Positions 8,735 through 18,960 are shown, counted from the first letter of the stretch. The stretch is 64,000 nt of DNA from Pseudomonas palmensis (GCF_017848315.1 NZ_JAFKEC010000006.1:95328-159327); one strand, 5' to 3'. Made by a program: numbers and translations. The notes: generated from the letters alone by a model not told the origin.

Positions 8735-9517
8735 CTAAACCCGAGAGTGAAGGCTTTCCGTGGCCTGCCGCGACACCTGCTCCAGACGCTGCCGATAGGC
8801 CCCCGCCATCGCCTGGATCTGCGGCTGCTGGGCCTGCTCCAGGCTGGCCACTGCAGCACGCAGGAAGTTGCCGTTACCCTGCTCCAGGGCCTTTTGCAGC
8901 CACACCAGCGACTGCTCCATGTGGCCTTGCTCGGCGAGGATCGCCGCATGGCTGAACTGCCCGCGAAAATCGCCGGCCTCGGCAGAAAGACGATACCAGT
9001 GCATGGCGGCGTGCCGGTCGGCCGCGCAGGCCAGCCCCTGCTCCAGGTAACGTCCCAGCAGGTTCATCGACTTGGCGTGGCCGGCGTGGGCGGCCTGCTG
9101 ATACAGGTGCAGAGCCGCAGCATGGTCCTGGCCCACACCCCGCCCCGTGGCCAGCAGGTTGGCCAGGTTGTACTGCCCCCAGTCCAGCCCTGCGGCAGCG
9201 GCCGCACGGTAGTGACCGGCCGCCGCCGCCAGGTCGGCCTGCCCTCCCCACCCATGCTCCAGGCAGCGCCCGAGCATGTTGTGCCCCATCGAACTGCCCT
9301 GGCGGGCGGCAATGCCGAACCAGGTCCGCGCCAGTGCCGGGTCCTGCTCGATGCCACGCCCGTCGAGCAGGATCTGCCCCAGCAGCAGCTGGGCCTCGAC
9401 AACGTTCTGCGCGGCAGCCGCCAGCAGGGCCTGGGCCGCCTTGCCCGGACTGTGTTCGATGAGTTGATGCAACTGGTCGATATCGACCTGTTCTTCGCGA
9501 CGCAGGCTGAAGGTCAC
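8735..9517 (-). CDS. Sel1-repeat (SLR) protein
   Basis: The 260 residues contain about five Sel1-type helical repeats between about 35 and 215 (for example QLLLGQILLDGRGIEQDPA, YNLANLLATGRGVGQDHA and MNLLGRYLEQGLA). Such repeats mediate protein contacts. No signal peptide is evident, so it is probably cytoplasmic. It starts 3 bases after the PiuC-type hydroxylase gene and is surely co-transcribed with it, linking it to iron-limited growth. Its partner is unknown. Confidence 0.88.
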   Translation of the reverse strand: MTFSLRREEQVDIDQLHQLIEHSPGKAAQALLAAAAQNVVEAQLLLGQILLDGRGIEQDPALARTWFGIAARQGSSMGHNMLGRCLEHGWGGQADLAAAAGHYRAAAAAGLDWGQYNLANLLATGRGVGQDHAAALHLYQQAAHAGHAKSMNLLGRYLEQGLACAADRHAAMHWYRLSAEAGDFRGQFSHAAILAEQGHMEQSLVWLQKALEQGNGNFLRAAVASLEQAQQPQIQAMAGAYRQRLEQVSRQATESLHSRV

Positions 9518-9520
9518 GGC

Positions 9521-10201
9521 TCAGACCTCTGCCCAGCGGCGCAGCAGGTTGTGGTAGGTGCCGGTGAGCTGAATCAGCGACGGGTGGTCGGGCACATCCA
9601 CCGTGAGCTGCTGGATGGCGTTGTCCATCTCGAACAGCAAGGCCCGCTGGCTGTCCTCGCGCACCATGCTCTGGGTCCAGAAAAACGCCGCATAGCGCGC
9701 CCCGCGGGTTACCGGGTTGACCTTGTGCAGGCTGGTGCCGGGGTACAGCACCATGTCGCCTGCCGCCAGCTTGACCTGCTGCAGGCCATAGGTGTCCTGG
9801 ATCTCCAGCTCGCCACCGTCGTATTCGTCGGGGTCGCTGAAGAACAGTGTCGACGACAGGTCGGTACGAACCCGCTCATGGCTGCCACGCGGCTGGCGGA
9901 TGGCGTTGTCGATGTGAAAGCCGAAGCTGCCCCCTTCGCGGTAGCAGTTGACCAACGGTGGGAACACCTTGAACGGCAGCGCCGCCGACATGAAGCGCGG
10001 GTTGCTCCACAGGCGCTCGATCATCGCGCTGCCGATTTCCTTGGCCCGCGGGTGCGCCTCGGGCAGCTGCAGGTTGTGCTTGGCCTTGGCCGACTGGTAG
10101 CCCGCGGTGATCTTGCCGTCGGCCCAATCGGCCTGCTCCAGCGCCTGGCGAATACGCTGCACTTCTTCGCGGGTGAACAGGCCGGGAATGTGTAAAAGCA
10201 T
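9521..10201 (-). CDS. piuC: Fe(II)/2-oxoglutarate-dependent PKHD-type hydroxylase (PiuC/YbiX family)
   Basis: The 226 residues match the PiuC/YbiX family. The iron-binding triad is visible as HxD ([10 protein letters not shown], near 97) and a distal histidine ([11 protein letters not shown], near 158) with an arginine for 2-oxoglutarate. The substrate is unknown; family members are iron-regulated and usually sit beside a catecholate TonB receptor, as here (divergent, 217 bases away). A Fur-like box at 10235-10254 lies about 35 bases before the ATG. The Sel1 gene follows in the same operon. Confidence 0.93.
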   Translation of the reverse strand: MLLHIPGLFTREEVQRIRQALEQADWADGKITAGYQSAKAKHNLQLPEAHPRAKEIGSAMIERLWSNPRFMSAALPFKVFPPLVNCYREGGSFGFHIDNAIRQPRGSHERVRTDLSSTLFFSDPDEYDGGELEIQDTYGLQQVKLAAGDMVLYPGTSLHKVNPVTRGARYAAFFWTQSMVREDSQRALLFEMDNAIQQLTVDVPDHPSLIQLTGTYHNLLRRWAEV

Positions 10202-10234
10202 GGCGCAGGCACCAGGGGTCGGCTAAAGGGCGTC

Positions 10235-10254
10235 AATGGTATTGATTCTTATTG
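10235..10254 (-). promoter_or_regulatory. Putative Fur box upstream of piuC
   Basis: Minus strand CAATAAGAATCAATACCATT resembles the Pseudomonas Fur consensus, with AATAAGAATCA matching well. It sits in the promoter region of piuC-Sel1. Recognised by eye. Confidence 0.65.
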
Positions 10255-10340
10255 AACCAGTACAAGCCCCTTGCGAGGGGCGGGACGTTTCAGCAGGCAT
10301 AAACCGCCACACAAAGGTGTAAAGAATGTAAATTCAGTAC

Positions 10341-10365
10341 GAATAGCAATTGATCTCAATTGTTA
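10341..10365 (+). promoter_or_regulatory. Putative Fur box upstream of catecholate-type receptor
   Basis: This AT-rich symmetric tract (GAATAGCAATTGATCTCAAT followed by TGTTA) contains CAATTG repeated around ATCT. It lies about 55 bases before the receptor start. Weaker than the piuC box. Confidence 0.5.
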
Positions 10366-10418
10366 CTCATATTTGTTTACATTATATTTCGGCGCCTTCA
10401 CACCTTGGGGACCTTCCG

Positions 10419-12710
10419 ATGTCGCGCCATTACGTGCCTACCGCTGTCAGTTCACCACGCCTGCTTGCTTCTGCCATCGGGGTCGCGTTGAGCGCCACGT
10501 CCGCCGGCCACCTGGCCTATGCGGCCGACGCAGCCCCGGCCACAAGCGGCTCGATCGCGCTGGATGCCACCAGCATCAATGGCCAGGCCGATACCGCCAG
10601 CACCGACTACAAGGTCGAGAAGTCCTCATCGCAGAAGTACACGGCGCCGCTGGTGGACATCCCGCGCAGCGTGACCGTGGTGCCGCAACAGGTCATCAAG
10701 GACACCAACGCCCTGACCCTGCAGGATGCCCTGCGTACCGTGCCTGGCATCACCATGGGCGCCGGCGAAGGCGGCAACCCGTCGGGCGATCGCCCGTTCA
10801 TTCGCGGCTTCGACTCGCAAGGCTCGATGTACCTGGACGGCGTGCGTGACGTGGGCTCGCAGACCCGCGAGATCTTCGCCATCGAATCGGTTGAAGTGGC
10901 CAAGGGCCCCAACTCGACCATCGGCGGGCGCGGTGCAGCCGGTGGCACCATCAACCTGGTGACCAAGAAGGCCCACCTGGGCAACAGCACCGACGGTGCC
11001 TTCACCTGGGGCTCGGACCAGACCAAGCGCTACACCTTCGATGGCAACTACCAGTTCCTCGACACCGCAGCGTTTCGCCTGAACCTGATGAGCCACGAAA
11101 GCAACGTGGCCGGTCGCGACGAGGTCAACTACGACCGCTGGGGCGTGGCCCCGTCCCTGGTATTCGGCCTGGGTACCCCGACCCGCGTGAGCCTGGACTA
11201 CTACCACGTGGAGAGCGACGACCTGCCGGATTCGGGCATCCCCTACGGCCTGCGCTCGGGCAGCACCGCCGGGCGCACCTCGGCCAACCCGGACAAGCCT
11301 GACGATGGCGGCCGCAGCAGCAACTACTACGGCCTGGTCGATCGCGACTTCTACAAGACCCGTGCCGATATCGCGACCATCGCCGTCGAGCACGACCTGA
11401 ACGATGCGCTGACCCTCAAGAACACCCTGCGCCACGGCAACACCCTGCAAGACTTCATCTACAGCCAGCCCGACGACAGCAAGGGCAACATCCTCAACGG
11501 TGAAGTCTGGCGCCGCCCGAACAACCGCGTGGCCAACACCCGCACCACCACCAACCAGACCGACCTGTTCGGCGAGGTGTACATCGGCGGGTTCAAGAAC
11601 ACCTTCTCCACCGGTATCGAGCTGAGCCGCGAGGCCTCCACCAAGGAAGGCTACGACATCACCGGCTTCCGTTCCGGCAACTGCTCTTCGGCCACCGGCC
11701 AGATCCCGGGTGTGTGCACCTCGTTCCCCAATCCCAACCCGAACGAGGCCTGGGGCGGCGACGTGACCCGTACCGATGCCGGCGCCGACACCACCAGCAG
11801 CACCCGCGCCATCTACCTGACCGATACCCTGGAGCTGAACCCGGCCTGGCTGCTGACCATGGGCCTGCGCTACGACCACTTCGACACCAAGGCCAAGACC
11901 AAGGTGGCGGGTGGTGCGACCAGCTTCAAGACCGAAGACACCAGCGAGTTCGTGACCGGCCAGTTGGGCCTGACCTGGAAGCCGACCGACAACGGCAGCG
12001 TGTACATCTCGTATGCGACCTCGGCCACCCCGGCCGGCGCTTCGCTGGGTGAAGGCAGCGACGGCAACCCGCTGCTGACGCCGACCACCACCAGCGACCT
12101 GAAGGCCGAAGAGACCACCAACTACGAAATCGGCACCAAGTGGGACCTGCTCGATCAGCGTCTGAACCTGACCGCCGCGATCTTCCGCACCGAGAAGGAA
12201 AACGCCCGCGTACTGGTCGATGCCAACACCTACCAGAACGCCGGCAAGAGCCGCGTCGATGGCCTGGAGCTGACCGCCACCGGCAAGCTGACCAATGACT
12301 GGCAGGTGTTTGCCGGCTACACCTACATGGACGCCAAGCTGGTCGACGGTGGCGCGCAGTCGGTCGGCGGTGTGCTGGTGGACGGCTACAACGACGGCAA
12401 CCAGATGCCCAACACGCCGAACAACAGCCTGACCCTGTGGACCACCTACAACGTCACGCCAAAACTCACCCTCGGCGGTGGTGCCTTCTACGTCGACGAC
12501 GTGTTCGGCAACGTGACCAACAGCGTGATGGTCGATTCGTACTGGCGCTACGACGCCATGGCCAGCTACAAGCTGACCAAGAACGTCGACCTGCAGCTGA
12601 ACGTGCAGAACCTCACCAACGAGGTCTACTACGACAAGGCCTACGCGGCGCACTACGCCAACCAGGCGGCCGGTCGCACGGCGCTGCTGACCACCAGCTT
12701 CCACTTCTGA
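10419..12710 (+). CDS. TonB-dependent siderophore receptor, catecholate type (PiuA/Fiu-like)
   Basis: This 763-residue outer-membrane receptor has a signal peptide (about 1-36, cleaved near YAADAAP), a plug (about 65-190: LQDALRTVPGIT, FIRGFDSQGS, GGRGAAGGTINLVTKK) and a barrel ending in SFHF. It has no STN domain, so it transports without surface signalling. The divergent piuC neighbour supports the PiuA/Fiu assignment, a group taking up catechol-iron complexes. The frame is open from 10350, but ATG 10419 starts the signal peptide and has GGGG upstream. Confidence 0.92.
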   Translation: MSRHYVPTAVSSPRLLASAIGVALSATSAGHLAYAADAAPATSGSIALDATSINGQADTASTDYKVEKSSSQKYTAPLVDIPRSVTVVPQQVIKDTNALTLQDALRTVPGITMGAGEGGNPSGDRPFIRGFDSQGSMYLDGVRDVGSQTREIFAIESVEVAKGPNSTIGGRGAAGGTINLVTKKAHLGNSTDGAFTWGSDQTKRYTFDGNYQFLDTAAFRLNLMSHESNVAGRDEVNYDRWGVAPSLVFGLGTPTRVSLDYYHVESDDLPDSGIPYGLRSGSTAGRTSANPDKPDDGGRSSNYYGLVDRDFYKTRADIATIAVEHDLNDALTLKNTLRHGNTLQDFIYSQPDDSKGNILNGEVWRRPNNRVANTRTTTNQTDLFGEVYIGGFKNTFSTGIELSREASTKEGYDITGFRSGNCSSATGQIPGVCTSFPNPNPNEAWGGDVTRTDAGADTTSSTRAIYLTDTLELNPAWLLTMGLRYDHFDTKAKTKVAGGATSFKTEDTSEFVTGQLGLTWKPTDNGSVYISYATSATPAGASLGEGSDGNPLLTPTTTSDLKAEETTNYEIGTKWDLLDQRLNLTAAIFRTEKENARVLVDANTYQNAGKSRVDGLELTATGKLTNDWQVFAGYTYMDAKLVDGGAQSVGGVLVDGYNDGNQMPNTPNNSLTLWTTYNVTPKLTLGGGAFYVDDVFGNVTNSVMVDSYWRYDAMASYKLTKNVDLQLNVQNLTNEVYYDKAYAAHYANQAAGRTALLTTSFHF

Positions 12711-12727
12711 CGGCAGCTGGCAGGCCC

Positions 12728-12758
12728 GGCCCCGTTCACTTCGGTGATCGGGGCCTTT
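12728..12758 (+). terminator. Rho-independent terminator after the receptor gene
   Basis: A stem of about 12 bp (GGCCCCGTTCAC with GTGATCGGGGCC, one mismatch) with a TTCG loop is followed by a short T-rich tract. It lies 18 bases after the stop. Confidence 0.75.
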
Positions 12759-12807
12759 GTGTATCAAGGCATAATGCGCGGCGCATTCACGCAACCCGCA
12801 ACACAAG

Positions 12808-15366
12808 GTGGTCGATGTGGTGAAGAAAAGCCTGTTTCAACTGCACTGGTTCTTCGGCATCACCGCCGGGCTGGTGCTGGCGCTGATGGGAGTGACCGGG
12901 GCAACCTGGTCGTTCCAGGACGAATTGCTGCGCCTGTTCAACCCACAGGTGCTCAAGGTGCAGGTGCGCGACGAAGGCGTGCTGCCGCCGGCCGAACTGG
13001 TGCGCCGCGTCGAGGCCGAACAGGGCGACAAGGTGTCGATGCTGTGGGTGAACGTGCGCAGCGACGAAGCTGCGCGCATCTTCTTCACCCCACCGACGGG
13101 CGAGCGCCGCGGCACCCTGCGCTATGCCGACCCCTACACCGGCAAGCTGCAGCCCCCGGTCAGTGGCCAGGGGTTCTTCGACCTGATGCTGCAGTTGCAC
13201 CGCTTCCTCGCCATGGGCGACACCGGCCGGCAGATCACCGGCGCCTGTACCCTGATGCTGATCTTCTTCTGCCTGTCGGGGCTGTACCTGCGCTGGCCGC
13301 GTCAGGCGCTGAACTGGCGAACCTGGCTGACCCTGGACTGGGCGAAGAAAGGTCGTGCCTTCAACTGGGACCTGCACGCGGTGGCCGGTACCTGGTGCCT
13401 GCTGTTCTACCTGCTGTTTGCCCTGACCGGGTTGTTCTGGTCCTACGAGTGGTACCGCGAGGGGCTGAACCGGTTGCTGGGCGATGCACCGGCCGCTGGC
13501 GAACAGCGCAAGCGCGGCGAAGGCCGTGGCCGCCCGCCCGCACCCGGCAAGGATGCGGCGCCGCTGGTGGTGGACTACGACGCCATCTGGACCAGCCTGC
13601 AGGCAGCGGCCGGCCCGGGCCTGCGCACCTACAACCTGCGCCTGCCACCGGCCGGCGGCCAGCCCGCCACCCTGTTCTACCTGCTCGACAACGCCGAGCA
13701 CGAGCGCGCGCTCAACACCCTGAGCCTGGACCCGGCCACCGGCGTGGTACGCCAGCACGATCGCTACACCGACAAGTCGTTCAAGGCGCAGCTGCTGGCC
13801 AGCGTGTATGCCCTGCATGTGGGCAGCTACTTCGGGCTCACCGGGCGCATCCTGGTGACCCTCGCCAGCCTGAGCATGCCGCTGTTCTTCATCACCGGCT
13901 GGCTGCTGTACCTGGACCGCAGGCGCAAGAAGCGCCAGGTACGCGAGGCGCGCAAGGGCCTGAACCCGGCCGGCGACACAGGCAACGGATGGCTGGTGGG
14001 GTTTGCCAGCCAGAGCGGCTTCGCCGAACAACTGGCCTGGCAGAGCGCCGGGCAACTGCAGGCGGCGGGCCTGGCGGTGCGCGTGCAGCCCCTGGCGACG
14101 CTGACCGAAACCGATCTGCAGCAGGCGCAACGCGCGCTGTTCGTGGTCAGCACCTTTGGCGACGGCGAGGCGCCGGACAGCGCCCGAGGCTTCGAGCGCA
14201 AGGTGCTTGGCCAGCCGTGGACGCTGGGTAACCTGAACTACGCCCTGCTCGCACTGGGAGACCGCCAGTACCCGCATTTCTGCGGTTTTGCGCGCAGCTT
14301 GCAGCACTGGCTGGAGGCTCGCGGTGCCACCGCCAGTTTCTCTGCCGTGGAAGTCGACAGTGCAGATCCTGCTGCCTTGCAGCAATGGCAGCAGCAGTTG
14401 GCGGCATTGACCGGCGCAGCGCCGCTGTCTGCCTGGCAGCCGCCGCAGTTCAGCGCCTGGACCTTGACCCGGCGCGAGCTGCTCAACCCTGGCAGCCAGG
14501 GCGCACCGGTGTACTTGCTCGGCCTGCAACCGTCGCAGCCAGAGCGCTGGGATGCCGGGGACCTGGTCGATGTACTGCCGCGCAATGCCGGTTCGACGGT
14601 CAAGGCGTTGCTCGACGGGCTTGGCCTTGAGCCTCACACGCCTGTGCGTGTGGACGGCCTGGAGGAGCGCCTGGACCATGCACTGGGCGGGCGGTTGTTG
14701 CCGGCCAGCCGCGGCCACCTGATCGGCCTGCACGCGCAGGCGCTGGTGGATGCGTTGATCCCGGTGGCAGCGCGCGAATACTCCATCGCCTCGATTGCCA
14801 GTGACGGTGTGCTGGAGCTGATCGTGCGCCAGGAGCGTCATCCGGACGGCACGCTGGGCCTGGGCTCGGGCTGGCTGACCGAACACCTGGCGCTGGGCGC
14901 GAGCGTGAGCGTGCGGTTGCGCCGCAACAGCGGTTTCCATCTGCCGACGGCTCCGGCACCGATGATCCTGATCGGCAACGGTACCGGGCTGGCCGGGTTG
15001 CGCAGCCTGCTGAGGGCGCGAATCGTGGACGGCGAGCAACGCAACTGGCTGCTGTTTGGCGAGCGTAACCGGGCGCATGACTTCCTGTGCGAGGAGGAAC
15101 TGCAGGGCTGGCTGGCAAGTGGTGAACTGGCGCGGCTGGACCTGGCGTTCTCGCGGGACCAGGCGCAGAAGGTGTATGTGCAGGATCGGCTGCGCGAACA
15201 GGCTGATGAGCTGCGCCGATGGCTGGCGGAGGGAGCGTCGATCTATATCTGTGGCAGCCTTGAAGGCATGGCGGCGGGTGTGGATGCGGTGCTGGCCGAG
15301 GTGCTGGGGGCTGAAGAGCTTGAGCAGTTGATCGAGCTGGGGCGGTACCGGCGGGATGTGTATTGA
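12808..15366 (+). CDS. PepSY/flavodoxin/ferredoxin-reductase fusion flavoprotein (sulfite-reductase-like)
   Basis: This 852-residue fusion starts with a PepSY-type membrane part (about 1-375; helices near 10-30, 140-165, 190-215 and 345-370). A flavodoxin domain follows (about 392-530, with [13 protein letters not shown] and [13 protein letters not shown]), then an FAD/NADPH reductase domain like CysJ (about 550-852, with [21 protein letters not shown] and [11 protein letters not shown]). It could carry electrons from NADPH across the inner membrane, for example to reduce iron freed from siderophores. That role is inferred from its place beside the receptor. The first GTG (12808) is taken as start; GTGs follow at 12817 and 12820. 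Confidence 0.88.
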   Translation: MVDVVKKSLFQLHWFFGITAGLVLALMGVTGATWSFQDELLRLFNPQVLKVQVRDEGVLPPAELVRRVEAEQGDKVSMLWVNVRSDEAARIFFTPPTGERRGTLRYADPYTGKLQPPVSGQGFFDLMLQLHRFLAMGDTGRQITGACTLMLIFFCLSGLYLRWPRQALNWRTWLTLDWAKKGRAFNWDLHAVAGTWCLLFYLLFALTGLFWSYEWYREGLNRLLGDAPAAGEQRKRGEGRGRPPAPGKDAAPLVVDYDAIWTSLQAAAGPGLRTYNLRLPPAGGQPATLFYLLDNAEHERALNTLSLDPATGVVRQHDRYTDKSFKAQLLASVYALHVGSYFGLTGRILVTLASLSMPLFFITGWLLYLDRRRKKRQVREARKGLNPAGDTGNGWLVGFASQSGFAEQLAWQSAGQLQAAGLAVRVQPLATLTETDLQQAQRALFVVSTFGDGEAPDSARGFERKVLGQPWTLGNLNYALLALGDRQYPHFCGFARSLQHWLEARGATASFSAVEVDSADPAALQQWQQQLAALTGAAPLSAWQPPQFSAWTLTRRELLNPGSQGAPVYLLGLQPSQPERWDAGDLVDVLPRNAGSTVKALLDGLGLEPHTPVRVDGLEERLDHALGGRLLPASRGHLIGLHAQALVDALIPVAAREYSIASIASDGVLELIVRQERHPDGTLGLGSGWLTEHLALGASVSVRLRRNSGFHLPTAPAPMILIGNGTGLAGLRSLLRARIVDGEQRNWLLFGERNRAHDFLCEEELQGWLASGELARLDLAFSRDQAQKVYVQDRLREQADELRRWLAEGASIYICGSLEGMAAGVDAVLAEVLGAEELEQLIELGRYRRDVY

Positions 15367-15368
15367 GC

Positions 15369-15401
15369 GTCACTCTTCGCTGGCAAGGCCGGCGAAGGGG
15401 T
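15369..15401. repeat. REP-like palindrome
   Basis: TTCGCTGGCAAGGCCGGCGAA forms the imperfect palindrome typical of P. putida REP elements. It lies between two convergent genes. Confidence 0.7.
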
Positions 15402-16192
15402 CAGTGCAGGTCGAAGGTATCGGCATCCAGGTTGGCCGGGAACCGCGTGCGGTATGCGGCAAGGTCCGCCGCACTCAGCACCACGGTGAACACGCCGTCG
15501 GCCTCGCCGGCACTGAGCAGGCTCTCGCCCTGGAAGTCCAGCACCTGGCTGTCGCCGCTGTAACCAAAGCCCTTGCCATCGGTGCCCACGCGGTTCACCG
15601 CCGCCACGTAGCACAGGTTCTCGATGCCCCGTGCCGGCAGCAGGCGGTTCCAGTGCAGGCGCCGCGCCGCCGGCCAGTTGGCGGTGTACAGCAGCAGGTC
15701 GGTGTCCTGTGCATCGCGGCTCCACACCGGGAAGCGCAGGTCGTAGCAGATCAGCGGGCGCACCCGCCACCCCTTGAGCTCGAACTGCACCTGGCGCTCG
15801 CCGGGGGTGTAGTGCTTGTGCTCGCCGGCCATGCGGAACAGGTGGCGCTTGTCGTAGAACAGGATCTCGCCGTCCGGGCGCGCCCACAGCAGGCGGTTGC
15901 GGTGGCTGCCGTCCTCGGCCTGGATGATCACGCTGCCGGTCACCACGGCATCGAGCTTCCTGGCCTGGCTCTTGAGCCATTTGTAGGTGGGGCCGTTTTC
16001 CGGCTCGGCCAGGCTTTCGGAGTCCATCGAAAAACCGGTGGTGAACATCTCCGGCAGGATGATCAGGTCCGCGCCGCGGGCCTGCTCCAGCAGCACCTCG
16101 AAATGCTCGTAGTTGGCCATGCGGTCCTGCCAGGCCAGGCTGGTCTGCACCAGCGCCACGGTCAGGTTGGGCAATGTACTCAGATCGCGCAT
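15401..16192 (-). CDS. Carbon-nitrogen hydrolase, omega-amidase (YafV/NIT2-like)
   Basis: This 263-residue nitrilase-superfamily protein shows the Glu-Lys-Cys triad: ILPEMF near 46, FYDKRHLF near 110 and LICYDLRFP near 145. It likely hydrolyses 2-oxoglutaramate or 2-oxosuccinamate, products of glutamine or asparagine transamination, to the 2-oxoacid and ammonia. Its start overlaps the end of the aminotransferase gene by 13 bases, which fits a coupled transaminase/omega-amidase pair. The frame is open upstream to 16525, but that part lies over the aminotransferase gene. Confidence 0.9.
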   Translation of the reverse strand: MRDLSTLPNLTVALVQTSLAWQDRMANYEHFEVLLEQARGADLIILPEMFTTGFSMDSESLAEPENGPTYKWLKSQARKLDAVVTGSVIIQAEDGSHRNRLLWARPDGEILFYDKRHLFRMAGEHKHYTPGERQVQFELKGWRVRPLICYDLRFPVWSRDAQDTDLLLYTANWPAARRLHWNRLLPARGIENLCYVAAVNRVGTDGKGFGYSGDSQVLDFQGESLLSAGEADGVFTVVLSAADLAAYRTRFPANLDADTFDLH

Positions 16193-17328
16193 AGTTTTTC
16201 CGCTGCCTGACGCAGCGTCTCCTCGCGTTTGGCGAAACACAGGCGCACCAGGCGCTGCTCGGGAATGGGTTGCTGGTAGAACACCGACACCGGAATGGTC
16301 GCCACGCCGTGTTCGCGGGTCAGCCATACCGACATCTGCACGTCGTCGAGGTCCGGGCGAATCGCCGAATAGTCCACCAGCTGGAAATACGTACCGGCCA
16401 CCGGCTTGAACTGGAAGCGAGAGCCTTGCAGCAGGCCACAGAACAGGTCGCGCTTGGCCTGGTAGAACGCCGGCAGCTCTTCGACATGTTCCGGGTGCTC
16501 GGCCATGAAATCGGCCAGCGCCCACTGCAGCGGCGTCACGCCGCAGAAGTTGACGTACTGATGCACCTTGCGCAACTCGGCACTCAGGGCTGGCGGCGCG
16601 ATCACATAGCCGGTCTTCCAGCCGGTCACGTGGTAGGTCTTGCCGAACGAACTGACCACGAAGGCCCGCGCGTACAGGGCCTCGTGGGCCAGCACGCTGG
16701 CGTGGCGCGCGCCGTCGTACACCAGGTGCTCGTACACCTCGTCGCTGAGCACATAGATGTCACGGTCGGCGATCAGCGCCGCCAGCTGGTCCAGCTCGGC
16801 ACGGGTAATCAGCGCGCCGCTGGGGTTGTGCGGCGAGTTGATGACGATCATGCGGGTACGCGGGCTCAGCGCATCGCTGAGTTTCTGCCAGTCGATGGCA
16901 AAGCTGTCGGCGCCCAGTTGCACGTGCACGCAACGGCCACCGGCCAGTTCCACGGCGGGTTCGTAGCTGTCGTAGCAGGGGTCGAAGACGATGACTTCGT
17001 CGCCGGGGCGGATCACCGCGTGGATGGCGCAGAAGATCGCGGCCGTGGCGCCGGGGGTGATGGTCACCTCGTGGTCGGCGTCTACCGTCACGCCATACTG
17101 GCGAGCGACCTTGGCCGCTACCTGCTGACGCAGGGCCGGCAGGCCGGTCATGGGGGAATACTGGTTGTGGCCGGCACTGATGTGCCGCCCTACCGCGTCC
17201 AGCAGCGCTTGCGGGCCGTTGAAATCGGGAAAGCCCTGGGACAGGTTCAGGGCGCCGGTTTGCACGGCGAGCTGGGACATGGTGGTAAAGATGGTGGTGC
17301 CGACGTTCGGCAACTTGCTGCTGATCAT
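16180..17328 (-). CDS. PLP-dependent aminotransferase (YbdL/MtnE-like, methionine or glutamine type)
   Basis: This 382-residue fold-I class I/II aminotransferase has NSPHNPSGA near 168, the PLP lysine in VVSSFGKTYHVTGWK near 234, and an arginine near the C-terminus (QRLVRLCFAK). It resembles YbdL, which accepts methionine, glutamine and aromatic amino acids. The neighbouring omega-amidase suggests glutamine or the methionine salvage keto acid as co-substrate. First gene of a two-gene operon. Confidence 0.9.
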   Translation of the reverse strand: MISSKLPNVGTTIFTTMSQLAVQTGALNLSQGFPDFNGPQALLDAVGRHISAGHNQYSPMTGLPALRQQVAAKVARQYGVTVDADHEVTITPGATAAIFCAIHAVIRPGDEVIVFDPCYDSYEPAVELAGGRCVHVQLGADSFAIDWQKLSDALSPRTRMIVINSPHNPSGALITRAELDQLAALIADRDIYVLSDEVYEHLVYDGARHASVLAHEALYARAFVVSSFGKTYHVTGWKTGYVIAPPALSAELRKVHQYVNFCGVTPLQWALADFMAEHPEHVEELPAFYQAKRDLFCGLLQGSRFQFKPVAGTYFQLVDYSAIRPDLDDVQMSVWLTREHGVATIPVSVFYQQPIPEQRLVRLCFAKREETLRQAAEKLCAI

Positions 17329-17383
17329 GGAGCCCTCTTTCCTGCGCGGTCAGGCTCCGAGCATAGCGGATTGGACCGCCAGG

Positions 17384-17475
17384 TTGTAGGAGCCAGCGTT
17401 GCTGGCGAAAGGGTAAGCGCGGTTCAGTTGATCCGCGCTGCCCATTTCGCCGGCAAGGCCGGCTCCCGCACCATC
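17384..17475. repeat. Pair of inverted REP-like elements
   Basis: GTAGGAGCCAGCGTTGCTGG at the left and TTCGCCGGCAAGGCCGGCTC at the right form an inverted pair about 50 bases apart. This is the BIME-like arrangement common between P. putida genes. It lies just after der and before the aminotransferase promoter. Confidence 0.7.
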
Positions 17476-18937
17476 AGCGCTTGTCCTTGCGCTTCTTGGC
17501 CGACTTCTTGTGGTGCGACATCAGGCGGCGCTTCTTGTTGACCTGGCGGTCGGTCAGGGTGTTCTTGTTGCCTTCGTACGGGTTCTCGCCACCCTTGTAC
17601 TCGATGCGAATCGGCGTACCGACCAGCTTGAGCACACGGCGGTAGGTGTTTTCCAGGTAGCGCGAGTAGGACTTGGGCACCTTCTCCACCTGGTTGCCGT
17701 GGATCACGATGATCGGCGGGTTGGCACCCCCCAGGTGGGCATAGCGCAGCTTGATGCGACGGCTGTTGACCATCGGCGGCTGGTGCTCGCTGACCGCGTC
17801 TTCGAGGATCTGGGTCAGGCGGCTGGTCGGCCAGCGGGTGACCGCCGACTTGAACGAGTTCTGCACCGACTGGTACAGGTTGCCCACGCCAGTGCCGTGC
17901 AGTGCCGAAATGAAGTGAATGTCGGCGAAGTCGACGAAAAACAGCCGGCGTTCCAGCTCGGTCTTCACGTAGTCACGCTCGCCCGGCTGCATGCCGTCCC
18001 ACTTGTTGAGCGCGATCACGATGGCGCGACCGGCTTCCAGGGCGAAGCCCAGCAGGTTCAGGTCGTGGTCCACCACGCCTTCGCGGGCATCCATGACGAA
18101 GATCACCACGTTGGCGTCCTTGATCGCCTGCAGGGTCTTGACCACCGAGAACTTTTCGACTTCCTCGTGGATCTTGCCGCGCTTGCGCACACCGGCGGTG
18201 TCGATCAGCGTGTACTTCTCGTCATTGCGCTCGAAGGGAATGTAGATGCTGTCGCGGGTGGTGCCGGGCTGGTCGTACACGATCACACGGTCTTCACCGA
18301 GCATGCGGTTGACCAAGGTCGACTTGCCGACGTTGGGGCGACCGATGATGGCGATCTTGATGCCATCCTTCTCGCTGGGGCCAGGAATGCGCACGGCTTC
18401 CTCGCCCTCGGCGACGTTCATGTCGATCTCTTCTTCTTCCTTGTCCCGCGGGAAGTCGCTGAGCACAGCCTCGAGCAGGTTGTTCACGCCACGGCCCTGG
18501 GCGCCGGCCACGCCGATGGCGTTGCCCATACCCAACGGTGCGAACTCGGCAATGGCGGTGTTCGGGTCGATGTTGTCGATCTTGTTGGCCACCAGGAACG
18601 AGCGCTTGTTGCGCTTGCGCAGGTGCTCGGAAATCATCTGGTCGGCAGCGGTCAGACCGGCACGGGCATCGACCAGGAACAGCACCACATCGGCTTCTTC
18701 GATGGCCAGCAGCGACTGCTCGGCCATTTTTTCGTCCATGCCATGTTCGTCACCGGAGATACCACCGGTGTCGACCAGGATGTAGGAGCGCCCTTGCCAG
18801 CGCGCCTCGCCATATTGACGGTCACGGGTCAGGCCAGACAGGTCGCCAACGATGGCATCGCGGGTCCTGGTCAGGCGGTTGAACATTGTAGATTTGCCGA
18901 CGTTCGGTCGGCCCACCAGGGCGATTACGGGAACCAT
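17474..18937 (-). CDS. der: GTPase Der (EngA), 50S ribosome assembly
   Basis: This 487-residue protein has two tandem GTPase domains, each with a G1 motif GRPNVGKST (about 9-17 and 202-210), DTAG/DTGG G3 motifs and NKxD motifs (ANKID, LNKWD). A KH-like C-terminal domain (about 365-450) is followed by a basic tail ending KKRKDKR. Acts in the assembly of the large ribosomal subunit. ATG 18937 is preferred over an in-frame codon at 18949 because of GGAG just upstream. A terminator separates it from bamB. Confidence 0.97.
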   Translation of the reverse strand: MVPVIALVGRPNVGKSTMFNRLTRTRDAIVGDLSGLTRDRQYGEARWQGRSYILVDTGGISGDEHGMDEKMAEQSLLAIEEADVVLFLVDARAGLTAADQMISEHLRKRNKRSFLVANKIDNIDPNTAIAEFAPLGMGNAIGVAGAQGRGVNNLLEAVLSDFPRDKEEEEIDMNVAEGEEAVRIPGPSEKDGIKIAIIGRPNVGKSTLVNRMLGEDRVIVYDQPGTTRDSIYIPFERNDEKYTLIDTAGVRKRGKIHEEVEKFSVVKTLQAIKDANVVIFVMDAREGVVDHDLNLLGFALEAGRAIVIALNKWDGMQPGERDYVKTELERRLFFVDFADIHFISALHGTGVGNLYQSVQNSFKSAVTRWPTSRLTQILEDAVSEHQPPMVNSRRIKLRYAHLGGANPPIIVIHGNQVEKVPKSYSRYLENTYRRVLKLVGTPIRIEYKGGENPYEGNKNTLTDRQVNKKRRLMSHHKKSAKKRKDKR

Positions 18938-18960
18938 GCGGCTCTCCACTGCTTGAATTC

